Assembly (NCBI RefSeq): GCF_021347895.1
Contig: NC_067129.1
Span: 36,592,104 to 36,656,103 of the forward strand
Source: Acanthochromis polyacanthus
Taxonomy: Eukaryota; Chordata; Actinopteri; Pomacentridae
DNA: 64,000 nt
Direction: 5' to 3'
Part shown: positions 20,978 to 33,235 of the stretch, in pieces
How positions within the stretch are numbered: the stretch's first letter is position 1
Layout: every line of letters begins with the position of its first letter
Notes under the pieces: model-generated
Databases searched by the model: none
What the model saw: the letters and a program-made list of their open reading frames with translations, nothing else
What the model was told of the DNA's origin: nothing
Program-made: the position numbers and the translations under genes

Positions 20978-23161
20978 GAGGGATGGGGAACCTTTTTCAT
21001 ATCAAGGGCCATTTCAATTTTTATAAAGTCCTCCAAAGGCCATTCTATTATGAACAAGGTGATGAAAAAAAGACGAAGAAAGTCTATAACTGCTGTGTTA
21101 CTAAGCCTCATGATTGCTGCATTTGTAGACTCACCTAATGCGATGGCTGGAACTGTTTTTCTTTAGCGAGGCGTCTGATGTCAGCTGGCAGTGATGATGA
21201 TACTACTCGAAGCTGGTTTTCCAAGTTTGAGTCAGTCAGTCTTGAGCGGAGGCGGGTCTTTGCAAGAGTCAGTTTTGAAAAGAACTGTTCACAGCGGTAC
21301 GTTGTCCCAAACAGAGATGCAAACTTCAGGGCATGTCTCCTCAGGATGGGAAAATCCTCAGCATGGCTATACAGTTTGTAAAAGTCCAGCAGAGAGAGGT
21401 TGTTGGACTTGGCTTTGAGCTCGTTGTTGTTTTGCAGCTCAGTTATTTCCATTTGGAGGTTGTCTGGCACATTAGATGGTTGCACATTAAATGCCGTCTC
21501 AAACATGTCGAGTTCCTTTTGTATATTTTTCACATCATGAAACCTCTCATCAAATGCCTGGATGAGTTTTGCACACTCACCAGCATATTCAGTTGTAACA
21601 TCAGGCTTTTGTTCTTGTAGGGTGGAAAACTGCACAGTGTTTCCCCCTTCCAGTTGTCCTTGCCACAGCCTTAACTTCACTTCAAATGATTTCACATTTG
21701 AAAGCAGAGAGCTGATGAGCTGATTGGGACCTTGCAGCTTCATGTTTAGCTCTGACAGGTGCTTGCTGATGTCCACCATGAAGGCCAGATCACAGAGGAA
21801 CTTGCCATCACTGAGCTCCATGACAGGTTTCTCCTTCATCTCCATGAAGCGTCTGACTTCTTCCCGCAGTGTATATTTGCACGACTCAGCCATCGCACTT
21901 CACAATGATACACCAGATCACCATACTCTGACTCAAGCTCGCTGAGTAGCTCCTTGAACTGGCGGTTGTTCAGCCCTCTGCTTTTAATGAAGTTTACGGT
22001 GAACACAACTGTTTTCATCACACAGGTAAGCTTCAGGGAATGTGCACATAAACTCTCTTGATGTATGATACAGTGGCATACAACTAAATCACTTGGATCC
22101 AGACTCAGACGGCTCATTTCTTTTTTTGACTAATGCAGTCAATCCTTTTTGCATGCCAACCATTGCGAGAGCTCCGTCAGTGGCGATGCCGCTCAACTTC
22201 TCAAATGGCAGTTCAAAATTGTTCATGGCCACAATAACTTGATTAAACAAATCCTCACCTTTAGTAGTGCCATGCATGGCTTGCAAAGACAGCAGCTCCT
22301 CCTTTGTTTCAAACTCGGTCGTAATCCCACACACAAAAATGGCAAGCTGCGCTGTGTTTGTGATGTCTGTTGTCTCATCACAAGCCAGAGAAAAATACTC
22401 AAAGTCTCTTGCAGTGTTCTTCAATGTTTTTTCAATATCTTGCGCCATATTAGTAATCCTGTCTGAAACAGTTCTTCGAGACAAACTGACGCTTTGAAAT
22501 AATTTCACTTTGTCGGGCGCGAGAAGCTCCGCGGTGGCTACCAGGCACTCCTTCAGCATGAGGTTTCAGCTTCTTGGCTATTAATTCACTCACCACAAAA
22601 CTTGCACGCGTAATATTCTCTCTGTCAGTCTGTGGTCGTGTGAAAGCTGCTTGTTATGCATCCAAACTCCGACGAAGAGTGTTAATTTTATCCAAACGCA
22701 TTTGTCCTCTCAACTCCTGGAGTTTCGAGCTGTAATGGCGCTCGACATTTGCCTTTTTCATCACCGCCAGCGCCTCGCCACACACAAGGCACACTGGCTT
22801 GCCTTTCACTTCAACAAAGAAAAAGTCATTTGTCCATTTTCCTGGAATACGCGGCACTCTGCATCCACCTTCCTTTTCTTGACAGTTGCCATGATGCATC
22901 ACTTGTGTTGTGTCAATCACTCCAGCCCAATACAGTGACACGTACATCGCATGTTGTATTCACTGACCCTGACGTTGACTTGGACACGTCTGTTTTTTCT
23001 CAGAAAACTAATGCCTGGCAATTTTTCCACCCCTAATTTTTTATTTATTCATATATGCATAAATGAAGATATAAAATATAAAAATTGTATTGCATTGTGG
23101 GCCATTGGAAATGGTCTCGTGGGCCGTATATGGCCCAGAGGCTGGACGTTCCCCGTCCCTG
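20978..23161 (-). mobile_element. hAT transposon with decayed transposase, nested
   Basis: Termini GAGGGATGGGGAACCTTTTT and CGTTCCCCGTCCCTG, with the first base of the left TIR apparently mutated from C. Exact 8-bp target duplication CTTTAAAA (20970-20977 and 23162-23169). It carries the transposase remains on the minus strand. It inserted into the outer element very near that element's left end. Confidence 0.9.
21135..22947 (-). pseudogene. hAT transposase (GTF2IRD2/ZBED-like type), frameshifted
   Basis: Four minus-strand frames in order encode one transposase: 22947-22654 (CLVCGEALAVMKKANVERHY, a zinc-finger-like CxxC...H segment), 22559-22089 (SRRTVSDRITNMAQDIEKTL; ACDETTDITNTAQLAIFV, the DDE-region Asp block; GIATDGALAMVG, second Asp block), 22117-21836 (VYHCEVRWLSRA, after IHQESLCA) and 21893-21135, which ends with the dimerisation region (FASLFGTTYRCEQFFSKLTL; SRLTDSNLENQLRV). 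Frameshifts near 22600, 22100 and 21870 break it. Similar transposases were the source of vertebrate GTF2IRD2-type genes; this copy shows no sign of domestication. Confidence 0.85.
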
Positions 23162-23673
23162 CTTTAAAATATCACTCAAGTAGAAATAAAAAGTAGTCAT
23201 CCAAAAATTTACTTGAGTAAGAAAGTATTTGGTGAAAAGACTACTCAAGAACTGAGTAAGTGTTTGATTGTAATGTCCAATTTATTTTTTAGAAGTGATG
23301 TGATCAGACAGAAAATTTTTTTAAATAATGTGCAAATTCTGGTATTTCCAAATAATAAAATAAAAAATAGCAAAAATAAATAACATCTTTAAAAAATGAC
23401 AAGTTAAGGCACAAGAAACACAAATTTACAAATCCCAGCTTTTACACAACATCAAGCTTTGAAACAAATATCTGTAGTAAGGTAACATTTTTTGTTTTAA
23501 CAGTGAAAACTACTTCCAGTGACAAGATATACTGTATGCCCATAGATTGTATGTGCATGCTGTACCCCCCCCCCCCCATATCACACAGACCTACCAAGCA
23601 TGACATCACGCTTCACTTTGCCTGTATTAGTAAACAGAAGACAAAAGACGGAGATATCCATGCTAATGCTATG

Positions 23674-24221
23674 CAGCCCGATCTCACGGGGATTCGTGAA
23701 ACTGTCACGTAAGTTTTAGTTTCGGTTTCGTGCGCACCAACACGATTTCATCATGTTTTTCGTGCCGCTCACCACGAAATGCGCACCAATGTATTTTAAA
23801 CGGCGGACTTTTCGTGCCACTCAGAACGTATTTCAAAAGAATGTGTATATTATATTTTTAATGTAAAACCGTGGCGAATCCAACGCTATATTTTGCATGA
23901 CATCGTCCCTAACCATAACCCTAACCATAACCTAACCATAACCTAACCATAAGCCGGTGGTACACTTACCAATTTGCATAGGAATTTCAAGAATGTCCGG
24001 CGGCCGGCGGCCGCAAACGCAATCACACAAGCAGTATACGCCGATGGACAGCTTAGATCGTCATGAATCCGCCGGTATAAACCACTTTCAGATGTGATTA
24101 CCACAGCGAAAAACATTTCGTGGTGAGCGGCACGAAAAACATGACGAAATCGTGTTGGTGCGCACGAAACCGAAACTAAAACTTACGTGACAGTTTCACG
24201 AATCCCCGTGAGATCGGGTTG
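23674..24221. repeat. Foldback element with telomere-like core (third type)
   Basis: Arms of about 107 bases are close reverse complements: left begins CAGCCCGATCTCACGGGGAT, right ends ATCCCCGTGAGATCGGGTTG. Flanked by a 7-base direct repeat TGCTATG (23667-23673 and 24222-24228). The core at 23905-23955 is a run of CCCTAACCATAA-type units. A GCGGCCGGCGGCCGC-like GC block follows at about 23998-24013. Inserted in the outer hAT element. Confidence 0.85.
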
Positions 24222-24667
24222 TGCTATGCTAATGTTGTCGGATTCCGAAGCTAGATCAAACGTCTTGAAAATGCCCGTTTTTTTCATTCCCTGTCTGCTA
24301 CGTGTGTAGAATTTGTGCCGCTATACCACTACAGTTCGTATGTGGTCATGTGACTGCAGGGTGAAACGGAGTCACGTGATTATTGTTGTTTCATCTGATT
24401 GGTGAAACACAGTCGTGGTAAATCTACTGGGGGCATCTCTCCAGCAAAATAAAGCGGATCTAATGTGGTAAAGAAAAAAGTAATGAGTCGAATGTGGCCC
24501 AGTGTAACGGAGTAAGAGTAGCGTCTCTTCTTAACAAATCTACTCAAGTAAAAGTAAAAAGTATGGCAGAGTAAAACTACTCTCACAAGTACATTTTTTT
24601 CCAAAAGTTACTCAAGTAAATGTAACGGAGTAAATGCAACTCGTAACTACCCACCTCTGAAAATAAG

Positions 24668-25876
24668 TCACTTCCTCCCTTGCCATAATTGAATCTAATG
24701 TCATGCCATCTCAATCCGTCTCAGTTCTCTTTATCTGTTTTGTTCTTTTGTCCTTCTCTTGTCCTATTGTTAGCTGGCTGTATGGAGGGCACCTCAGAAA
24801 GAGATTTTGGGGGTGAACTGCAGGAAGTGGGAGTTGAAGTATGTTGAAGACCGTATTCATTTACAGTCTACAGGGCTGTGTAGTGGTACAAACTGAAATA
24901 TCACGGCTGATACAGTAATACAGTTGAACTAATATTTTAAGACTACAAAATACAGTGCACCACATTAAACAAACAATATCAGAAACTACATTACTATGCT
25001 GGTCATTTGTTTATGCCTGTAACAAACAATTACAGAAACCGTCAAAGCTTTCACCTTACTGCATACATCTTCCAGCACTGACCAACTTCAAGACCTTGTT
25101 TTATTCAGGCATGCATACACCTTCCAAACACTGATATCCTTTTTCCTTCATGTGTATGTCAAGCATTTATCTTAGGGTGTCTGTCTAAAACAGTTTCAGA
25201 ACATCTCATGGGTGAGGTCAAACTAAAAGACATATTGTTGCAGGAAATGGTAAATTTAAGGTTCTTTATTGTCATACCAGCACACATATTCACCATACAT
25301 GGCACGAAATTAGTCCTGAAGTCCCGGTTGTAAGCCAAAGAAATAAACAAAAATAAGGGCAAATAAGGGAAATTATAAAGCACTACATACACAAGCTTAC
25401 CAGTGTTAAACAGATAAATAGGCATATGAAATAAATAGGCATGGAAATGTAATGGTAATGTAACAATAACAAATTTACCAAGCCAACATGAAGTTCCTTT
25501 GAGTTTTGTGTCTGTCCCACCACTGTATCTTTCTATCATCATGAGAGCTGTGGTTGCAGAATTGCGTTTTTTTTTGTTTGCTTTTTTTGCTAAAAGAATG
25601 CAGATGTATTTGTTATTTGTGTTAGCTGACCCTGAACGTCCTGTGTGCTTATCATTATTGTTGTACCTACTTTCATTTTTCCACCTTTTTAATCACTGAA
25701 ATTATTATGTATGCATAATTGAAGTAAAAAAACAAAACAAAACTATTCACTGCCAAAGAGCTAACCCAGATTTCTTAACTTACTTTAGACATCTGTTGAA
25801 TTAAAAACAAATAAAAAGAGTTGCAGCAAGATGTTAGATGGGAGAAACTTTGATTGAAAGGGTTAGCAGTCTTACA
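24668..25876. other. Unassigned sequence with a possible LINE 3' tail
   Basis: No gene supported. At about 25257-25330 'ttctttattgtcataccagc' resembles the antisense 3' tail of fish LINEs. The rest is AT-rich without recognisable structure. Confidence 0.35.
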
Positions 25877-27504
25877 TATAGTGCCTTGTGAAAGTATTCG
25901 GCCCCCTTGAACTTTTCAACCTTTCGCCACATTTCAGGCTTCAAACATAAAGATATAAAATTTTAATTTTTTGTCAAGAATCAACAACAAGTGGGACACA
26001 ATCGTGAAGTGGAACGAAATTTATTGGACATTTTAAACTTTTTTAACAAATAAAAACCTGAAAAGTGGGGCGTGCAATATTATTCGGCCCCCTTGCGTTA
26101 ATACTTTGTAGCGCCACCTTTTGCTGCAATTACAGCTGCAAGTCACTTGGGGTATGTCTCTATCAGTTTTGCACATCAAGAGACTGAAATTCTTGCCCAT
26201 TCTTCCTTGCAAAACAGCTCGAGCTCAGTGAGGTTGGATGGAGAGCATTTGTGAACAGCAGTCTTCAGCTCTGCCCACAGATTCTCGATTGGATTCAGGT
26301 CTGGACTTGGCCATTCTAACACCTGGATACGTTTATTTGTGAACCATTCCATTGTAGATTTGGCTTTATGTTTTGGATCATTGTCCTGTTGGAAGATAAA
26401 TCTCCATCCCAGTCTCAGGTCTTTTGCAGACTCCAACAGGTTTTCTTCCGGAATGGTCCTGTATTTGGCTCCATTCATCTTCCCATCAATTTTAACCATC
26501 TTCCCTGTCCCTGCTGAAGAAAAGCAGGCCCAAACCATGAGGCTGCCACCACCATGTTTGACAGTGGGGATGGTGTGTTCAGGGTGATGAGCTGTGTTGC
26601 TTTTACGCCAAACATATCGTTTTGCATCGTGGCCAAAAAGTTCCATTTTGGTTTCATCTGACCAGAGCACCTTCTTCCACATGTTTGGTGTGTCTCCCAG
26701 GTGGCTTGTGGCAAACTTCAAACGAGACTTTTTATGGATATCTTTGAGAAATGGCTTTCTTCTTGCCACTCTTCCATAAAGGCCAGATTTGTGCAGTGTA
26801 CGACTGATTGTCGTCTTATGGACAGACTCTCCCACCTCAGCTGTGGATCTCTGCAGTTCATCCAGAGTGATCATGGGCCTCTTGGCTGCATCTCTGATCA
26901 GTCTTCTCCTTGTTGGAGGTGAAAGTTTAGAGGGATGGCCGGGTGTTGGTAGATTTGCAGTGGTCTGATACTCCTTCCATTTCAATATGATTGCTCGCAC
27001 AGTGCTCCTTGAGATGTTTAAAGCTTGGAAAATCTTTTTGTATACAAATCTGGCTTTAAACTTCTCCACAACAGTATCTTGGACCTGCCTGGTGTGTTCC
27101 TTGGTCTTCATGATGCTCTCTGCACTTTAAACAGAACCCTGAGACTATCACAGAGCAGGTGCATTTATACGGAGACTTGATTACACACAGGTGGATTCTA
27201 TTTATCATCATCAGTCATTTAGGACAACATTGGATCATTCAGAGATCCTCACTGAACTTCTGGTGTGAGTTTGCTGCACTGAAAGTAAAGGGGCCGAATA
27301 ATATTGCACACCCCACTTTTCAGTTTTTTATTTGTTAAAAAAGTATAAAATATCCAATAAATTTCATTCCACTTCACGATTGTGTCCCAATTGTTGTTGA
27401 TTCTTGACAAAAAATTAAAATTTTATATCTTTTTGTTTGAAGCCTGAAATGTGGCGAAAGGTTGAAAAGTTCAAGGGAGCCGAATACTTTCACAAGGCAC
27501 TGTA
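25877..27504 (-). mobile_element. Tc1-like transposon, nearly complete
   Basis: Bounded by TA at 25877-25878 and 27503-27504. Terminal sequences ATAGTGCCTTGTGAAAGTAT and ATACTTTCACAAGGCACTGT are inverted repeats, with TIRs extending about 120 bases or more (CATTTCAGGCTTCAAACA block on both sides). A second receptor-like block, GTGCAATATTATTCGGCCCC, sits inside the left TIR and its counterpart inside the right, as in IR/DR-type elements. The transposase lies between on the minus strand. Confidence 0.92.
26098..27111 (-). pseudogene. Tc1 transposase, two stops near the C-terminus
   Basis: Starts MKTKEHTRQVQDTVVEKFKA and is open for 311 codons to a stop at 26173-26175. Translation past that stop and another at 26143-26145 reaches the usual AAKGGATKY end at 26098, 337 residues in all, the normal family length. 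N-terminal paired HTH (KKIFQALNISRSTVRAIILKW; second helix-turn-helix around LDELQRS), linker, then the catalytic DD34E core: SDETKMELFG (Asp 1), [13 protein letters not shown] (Asp 2) and DLNPIENLWAELK (Glu). All three acidic residues lie before the first stop. Only the last about 26 residues would be lost, so this copy is barely inactivated. Confidence 0.9.
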
Positions 27505-27903
27505 TTTTGATTTAGTTTTTTTGTTGTTTTTTGTGTGTATTTTGGTTTAGTAAAAGTTAATATCTTCTGTGCATCTAAATTTCCACTCCCCAGCCCATGA
27601 TACTCCATAACTACTTATTTCTTTTGTGTGTGTCTGTCTCTTCAGCTTGCAGGGAATTGACCATTTGCAGACATCCGTCAAAGCTAACAGTTTTCCTTTT
27701 GTCTCATATTTCATTTGCCTGCAGATGTTTCGGAAAAAAGCATCTTCCTCCTTGAGAATGAGAAGGATAACAGAAACTGCTAGATGTAATGATTTCTTTT
27801 TTTTCTCTGTAGAACAAGATGCAAAACGAGTTACTAACATTCAGCGCTGTCAGAAGAAACCACATGAATACAGATGCAGCTCTACAGTGATTTCTCCAGA
27901 ACA
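27505..27903. other. Unassigned sequence with splice-like signals
   Basis: Two pyrimidine tracts followed by AG ('catttgcctgcag' ending at 27724 and 'ttttttttctctgtag' ending at 27812) are good-looking acceptors, and the following bases are open, but no donor or homology could be recognised. Confidence 0.2.
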
Positions 27904-29285
27904 TACAATCAGGTCCATAAATAGTGAGACCAAACATAGCTGGAAGTTGCTGGTCCATAATAGACACAATTTTCAGCATTTCGACTCTGTACACCGCCAC
28001 AATACATTTGAAATTAAACAATCAAGATGTGCTTTATGTCCAGACTTTCAGCTTTAATTTGAGGGTATTTACATCAAAATCAGGTCAACTGTGGAGGAAT
28101 TAAAGCACATTTTCTGTGTGCCCTCCACTTTTTTAAGGGACCAAACACAATTGAACAAACTAACACAAATAAATCAAATCATCACTTTTTTGTTGCAAAT
28201 CCTTTGCAGTCAATGACTGCCTGAAGCCTGGAACCAATAGACTTCACCAGACACTGGGTTTGGTCCCTGGTGATGCTCTGCCAGGCCTCTACTGCTGCTG
28301 TCTTCAGTTCCTGCTTGTTCTTGGAGCATTTTCTCTTCAAGTTTGTCTTCATGCTGAATTGGATTCATGTTAGGTGATTGACTTGGCCAGTGTAGAACAT
28401 TCCAGTTCTGTGCCTTAAAAAACTGTTTGGTTGCTTTCACAATATCCTTGGGGTCATTATCCATCTCCAACATGACACGCTGTCCAATGAGTCCTTAAGC
28501 ATTTGGCTAAATATGAGCAGATAATATTGCCCAAAACACTTCAGAATTCATCCTGCTGCTTTTGTCAGCAGTCAGATCATCAATAGATATAACAGAACCA
28601 GTTCCACTGGCAGCCATACATGCCCACACCATCATACTACTGCAACCATGCTTCACTGATGAGATGGTATGCTTTGGATGTTGAGCGGTTCCTCCCCTTT
28701 GCCGTATTCTTCTCTACCCATCATTCTGGGACAAGTTGATCTTTGTCTCATCTTTCCATAGGATGCTGTTCCTCAAGTGCACAGGCTTTCTCAGATGTTT
28801 TTTTGGCAAACTCTAATCTGGCCTTTCTGTTTTTGAATCTCACCAATGGTTTACACCTTGTGATGAACCCTCTGTATTCATTCTGGTGAAGTATTCTCTT
28901 AACTGTTGACTTTAATCTCTTGGAGAGTGTTCTTGATCTGGCCAACTGTTGTGAGGGGGTTTTCTTTACCAGGGAAAGAAGTCATCCACAATACTTGTTT
29001 TCCATGATTTTCCGGGTCTTTGGCGTTTGGTGTTGCTGAGCTCACCAGTGCATTCTTGCTTTTTAAGAATGTATCCAACAGTTGATTTGGCCACTGATGT
29101 TTTGTGGTCTCCCTGATCGGTTTGCTTAGACTTTTCAGCCTAATGATGGCTTGCTTCACTGATAGTAACAGCTGTCTGCACTGAAAGCACATCTTGATTG
29201 TTTAAACTCAAATCTACTGTAGTGATGTACAGAGCCGAAATGGTGAAAATTGTGTCAATGTCCAAATATTTATTGTCCCAACTTC
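27904..29285 (-). mobile_element. Tc1/mariner element, decayed
   Basis: Left terminus near 27904 (TACAATCAGGTCCATAAATA), right terminus region near 29285 (GTCCAAATATTTATTGTCCC). Shared TIR blocks include GACACAATTTTCAGCATTTC on the left and its complement on the right, and ACAATCAAGATGTGCTTT / CACATCTTGATTGTTTAAA. The left TIR holds an extra duplicated or divergent segment around 27925-27955. The transposase inside is broken. Confidence 0.75.
28210..29192 (-). pseudogene. Decayed Tc1-type transposase
   Basis: Minus-strand pieces in three frames: 29192-28899 (helix-turn-helix region and linker, AIIRLKSLSKPIRETTKHQWP), 28945-28748 ([34 protein letters not shown]) and 28473-28210 (MDNDPKDIVKATKQFF with the second catalytic Asp; LHWPSQSPNMNPIQH, where the third catalytic residue is Gln instead of Glu). 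The first catalytic Asp region (LWKDETKI-like) falls at a frame break near 28740. Not functional. Confidence 0.75.
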
Positions 29286-29344
29286 ATAATTTTAGGGTAT
29301 TTAAATTATTTATAAAGTTAAAAAAAATATTTGTTTCTCAAGAC

Positions 29345-30983
<1,639 letters not shown>

Positions 30984-31495
30984 TAACCAAGATGTTATCA
31001 TATATGGTCTTAAATTTAGACCTCTTAATTGAATAATTGTGGGACTTTTATTGCTTTTAGTAGATGAGGAATTTGACTCAAAGATATCCCAGGTGGTTTC
31101 CACTTTGACAGCGTTAGATGTTTGACTGAAATCACATGTTTTAGTCTTAAATGCTGTCTGAACATTTCCACTCAAATTTCTTGGAATCCGATGTGAGAAT
31201 ATCCATCTTTTTTTCATTATTTATAAATTTATATAATGCTTTTTGTGCCACAGCCAATTAACCAAATATGTTAACCATTTATCCAGTGTTTAGTGATTGA
31301 AGTCATGTTATGCAGTTGCATTTTGGCTGAATTCCTGTTTCAGTAAAGTGATCACTATTTTTTTGGACTGTCGGTTGAACAGCATGACATATTTTATGTT
31401 TCCTTGAACTTCAGTAGTTCTTACCATTGTATTGATCGAATGGTTTACTGATTAACTGAAAAGAGATGATAATGAAGAATAACGTAATGAAAATA
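30984..31495. other. Unassigned AT-rich sequence
   Basis: No gene or repeat recognised between two Tc1-type elements. Confidence 0.4.
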
Positions 31496-31497
31496 TA

Positions 31498-32175
31498 CAC
31501 TGACAGTCAATAGAAACTTTGAGACCATATTTTTCAACATAATTTTTATTTTGAAGCCCGAAACTGCATTTTCTTCATATGAATCATTTGTTTAGCATAT
31601 TGGCATACAGAAACAAAAATCTAAAGTTTCAAGAATGATTTCAAAATAAAGAATTTCACAAAAGAAAACGGCACCTGCCAAACACAAAGTCACAACAGTC
31701 AATACCGAGTATGGCCTCCATTTGCTTCGATGCAGGCAGCAATCCATCGGCGCATGCTTTGGACCAGGCTTCTGATTGTGGGTTGGGAACAGCCCATACG
31801 CCCGGCTATATCACTGTAGCTCAAACCGGTCTCCACCATACCCAGTGCCCGGAGACGTTGTTCATGTGATAGACGCGGCATGATGCTGTTCACTGGACTA
31901 ACAATGGTGGCCTTTTTTTGGGCCTTTATATAGGCCTTCAAAGCCCATTCTCAAATTGTGCAGATACTCACTGAGTATTGCTTGGTGTGTATTTGGTTCA
32001 CTTTTGCAAAGTGACCAACCCATGTGCAATGAATCATGACAAAATGACAACTCATCATTATCTCAACTACCAGGGCACTAGATCATCAGTAAATCCACAA
32101 TGTATTAATTACAACCCCCCTACAAGTAGAATTCTGCGTACATTTCTACCTCAAAGTTTCTATTGACTGTCAGTA
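31498..32175 (-). mobile_element. Internally deleted Tc1/mariner element
   Basis: TA at 31496-31497 and 32176-32177. The ends CACTGACAGTCAATAGAAAC and GTTTCTATTGACTGTCAGTA are inverted repeats. Only 678 bases long, with both ends and the two extremes of the transposase reading frame kept and the catalytic core missing. Confidence 0.88.
31699..31941 (-). CDS. HTH-to-tail fusion remnant of a Tc1-type transposase
   Basis: An 80-codon frame. MPRLSHEQRLRALGMVETGL then SYSDIAGRMGCSQPTI is the first helix-turn-helix of a transposase; this is joined in frame to RRWIAACIEANGGHTRY, the normal C-terminal tail. The catalytic DDE core is deleted, yet the frame is open from the likely start (second Met, about 31881) to the stop. 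Such a product could bind the element's own ends without cutting, but nothing shows that it is expressed. Confidence 0.6.
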   Translation of the reverse strand: MKAYIKAQKKATIVSPVNSIMPRLSHEQRLRALGMVETGLSYSDIAGRMGCSQPTIRSLVQSMRRWIAACIEANGGHTRY

Positions 32176-32177
32176 TA

Positions 32178-33173
32178 TATTAGATGGCATCCCAATGTCA
32201 CAGTTGTGCAGATGTAGTTCACAAGTTTCTCTCTGATATTGTGAGGTGTCTGCATTTTGCATTCACGTTTTGTAAAAAAAAAAAAAAGTTTCTACTTTTG
32301 TCCTGAAACAACCAACAGGCATTCCAGTGCACAGGCACCCTTATCATTGTTTGATTATCAAACCACAGTAGTTTTTTTTAGTGCAAACAACTGTTTTCTG
32401 CTACTTTGTTTTAGTCTGTTTGTATTTTGACTTTATCTTGTCTGCATCACAGTAAGAATCTTATAAAATCACTTGGTCCCAATGTACAAAGCTAACTGAG
32501 ACATGCTTACACAGGTTCAATGCTGTAATTGCAGCCAGAGGTCCATCTACTAAATACTAAATTGAAGGGACTGAATACTTGTGCAGTCACTTATTTTATA
32601 TTTCTAATTAATTGACATTACCTTGTAGAAATCGGTTTTCACTTTGACATAAAAGAGTTTTAATTAATTAATTAATTTATTTATTTATTTTATTTTACTT
32701 TATTTTATTTTATTTATTTATTTATTTATTTTTACCAAAAAAGCCAATTCACCATGATTCAGTGTTAAAAAGCAAGAAGCTTCCAAGAAAGGTAACCAGT
32801 TTTAATAGGCATTAGACAGTGGCTATTCTGCGGTTGAAATAGTTTGTCTTGATATTTGCAGTGCTAGGGATTTTGGTTTGGGGGTTCAGGGATGGTGGTA
32901 TGGCTCTCAGTTTTTTTTCAGAAATTGTTCTTCCTTCAGTCTTGTTCCACTGTGTGTGCAGGGATGAGTGGTGGTGGATGTTCCATGTGCCTTTCTAGAC
33001 TGAATGCTTTTAGCCCGTACTTCAGCACTTTACTCTCTCTGCCCTTGGCTGTCACTGTGTTGGATCTTTTACTTTCTATGACATTCAACCTTCAAAAGCT
33101 CCTTCCTTTGATCCCTTCACTGCATTGCTTCTTTTTTCTCATTCATTCTTGCACTTTCCCATATGTCTATCAG
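32178..33173. other. Amot upstream or intronic region with Tc1 end fragment
   Basis: Contains a solitary Tc1 end at about 32565-32665 ('aatacttgtgcagtcactta' and 'tagaaatcggttttcacttt') followed by a (TTTA/TTAA)n tract at about 32662-32731. The last 50 bases are pyrimidine-rich and end TCTATCAG, the acceptor for the first recognised amot exon. No 5' exon or core promoter could be identified. Confidence 0.4.
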
Positions 33174-33235
33174 GGAAAATAGACCGTGGGCGGAGCTTGT
33201 CCTTCCATGAGGTACGTGGCCAGCGCGAGGTGGAG

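Larger units (their letters stand above)
20920..24659. mobile_element. Outer hAT-type element hosting two nested insertions
   Basis: Left end CAGAGGTGGGTAGAGTACCA and right end TAACTACCCACCTCTG. Perfect 8-bp target duplication AAAATAAG at 20912-20919 and 24660-24667. Its own sequence (repeated 'actcaagtaa' words at both ends) is interrupted by the hAT at 20978-23161 and the foldback at 23674-24221. With nested pieces removed it is about 1 kb and non-coding. Confidence 0.92.

Noticed and set aside
20981..23160. Possible domesticated GTF2IRD2-like host gene
   Set aside because: Exact TIRs, target duplication and several frameshifts show an ordinary dead transposon.
23998..24013. GC palindrome (GGCCGGCGGCCGC-like) as a regulatory site
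   Set aside because: It is part of the foldback core and has no gene next to it.
27626..28057. 143-codon plus-strand frame with two good acceptor-like sites upstream
   Set aside because: No recognised domain, it runs through the left terminus of a decayed Tc1 element, and no matching donor was seen. Splice-like signals alone are not enough.
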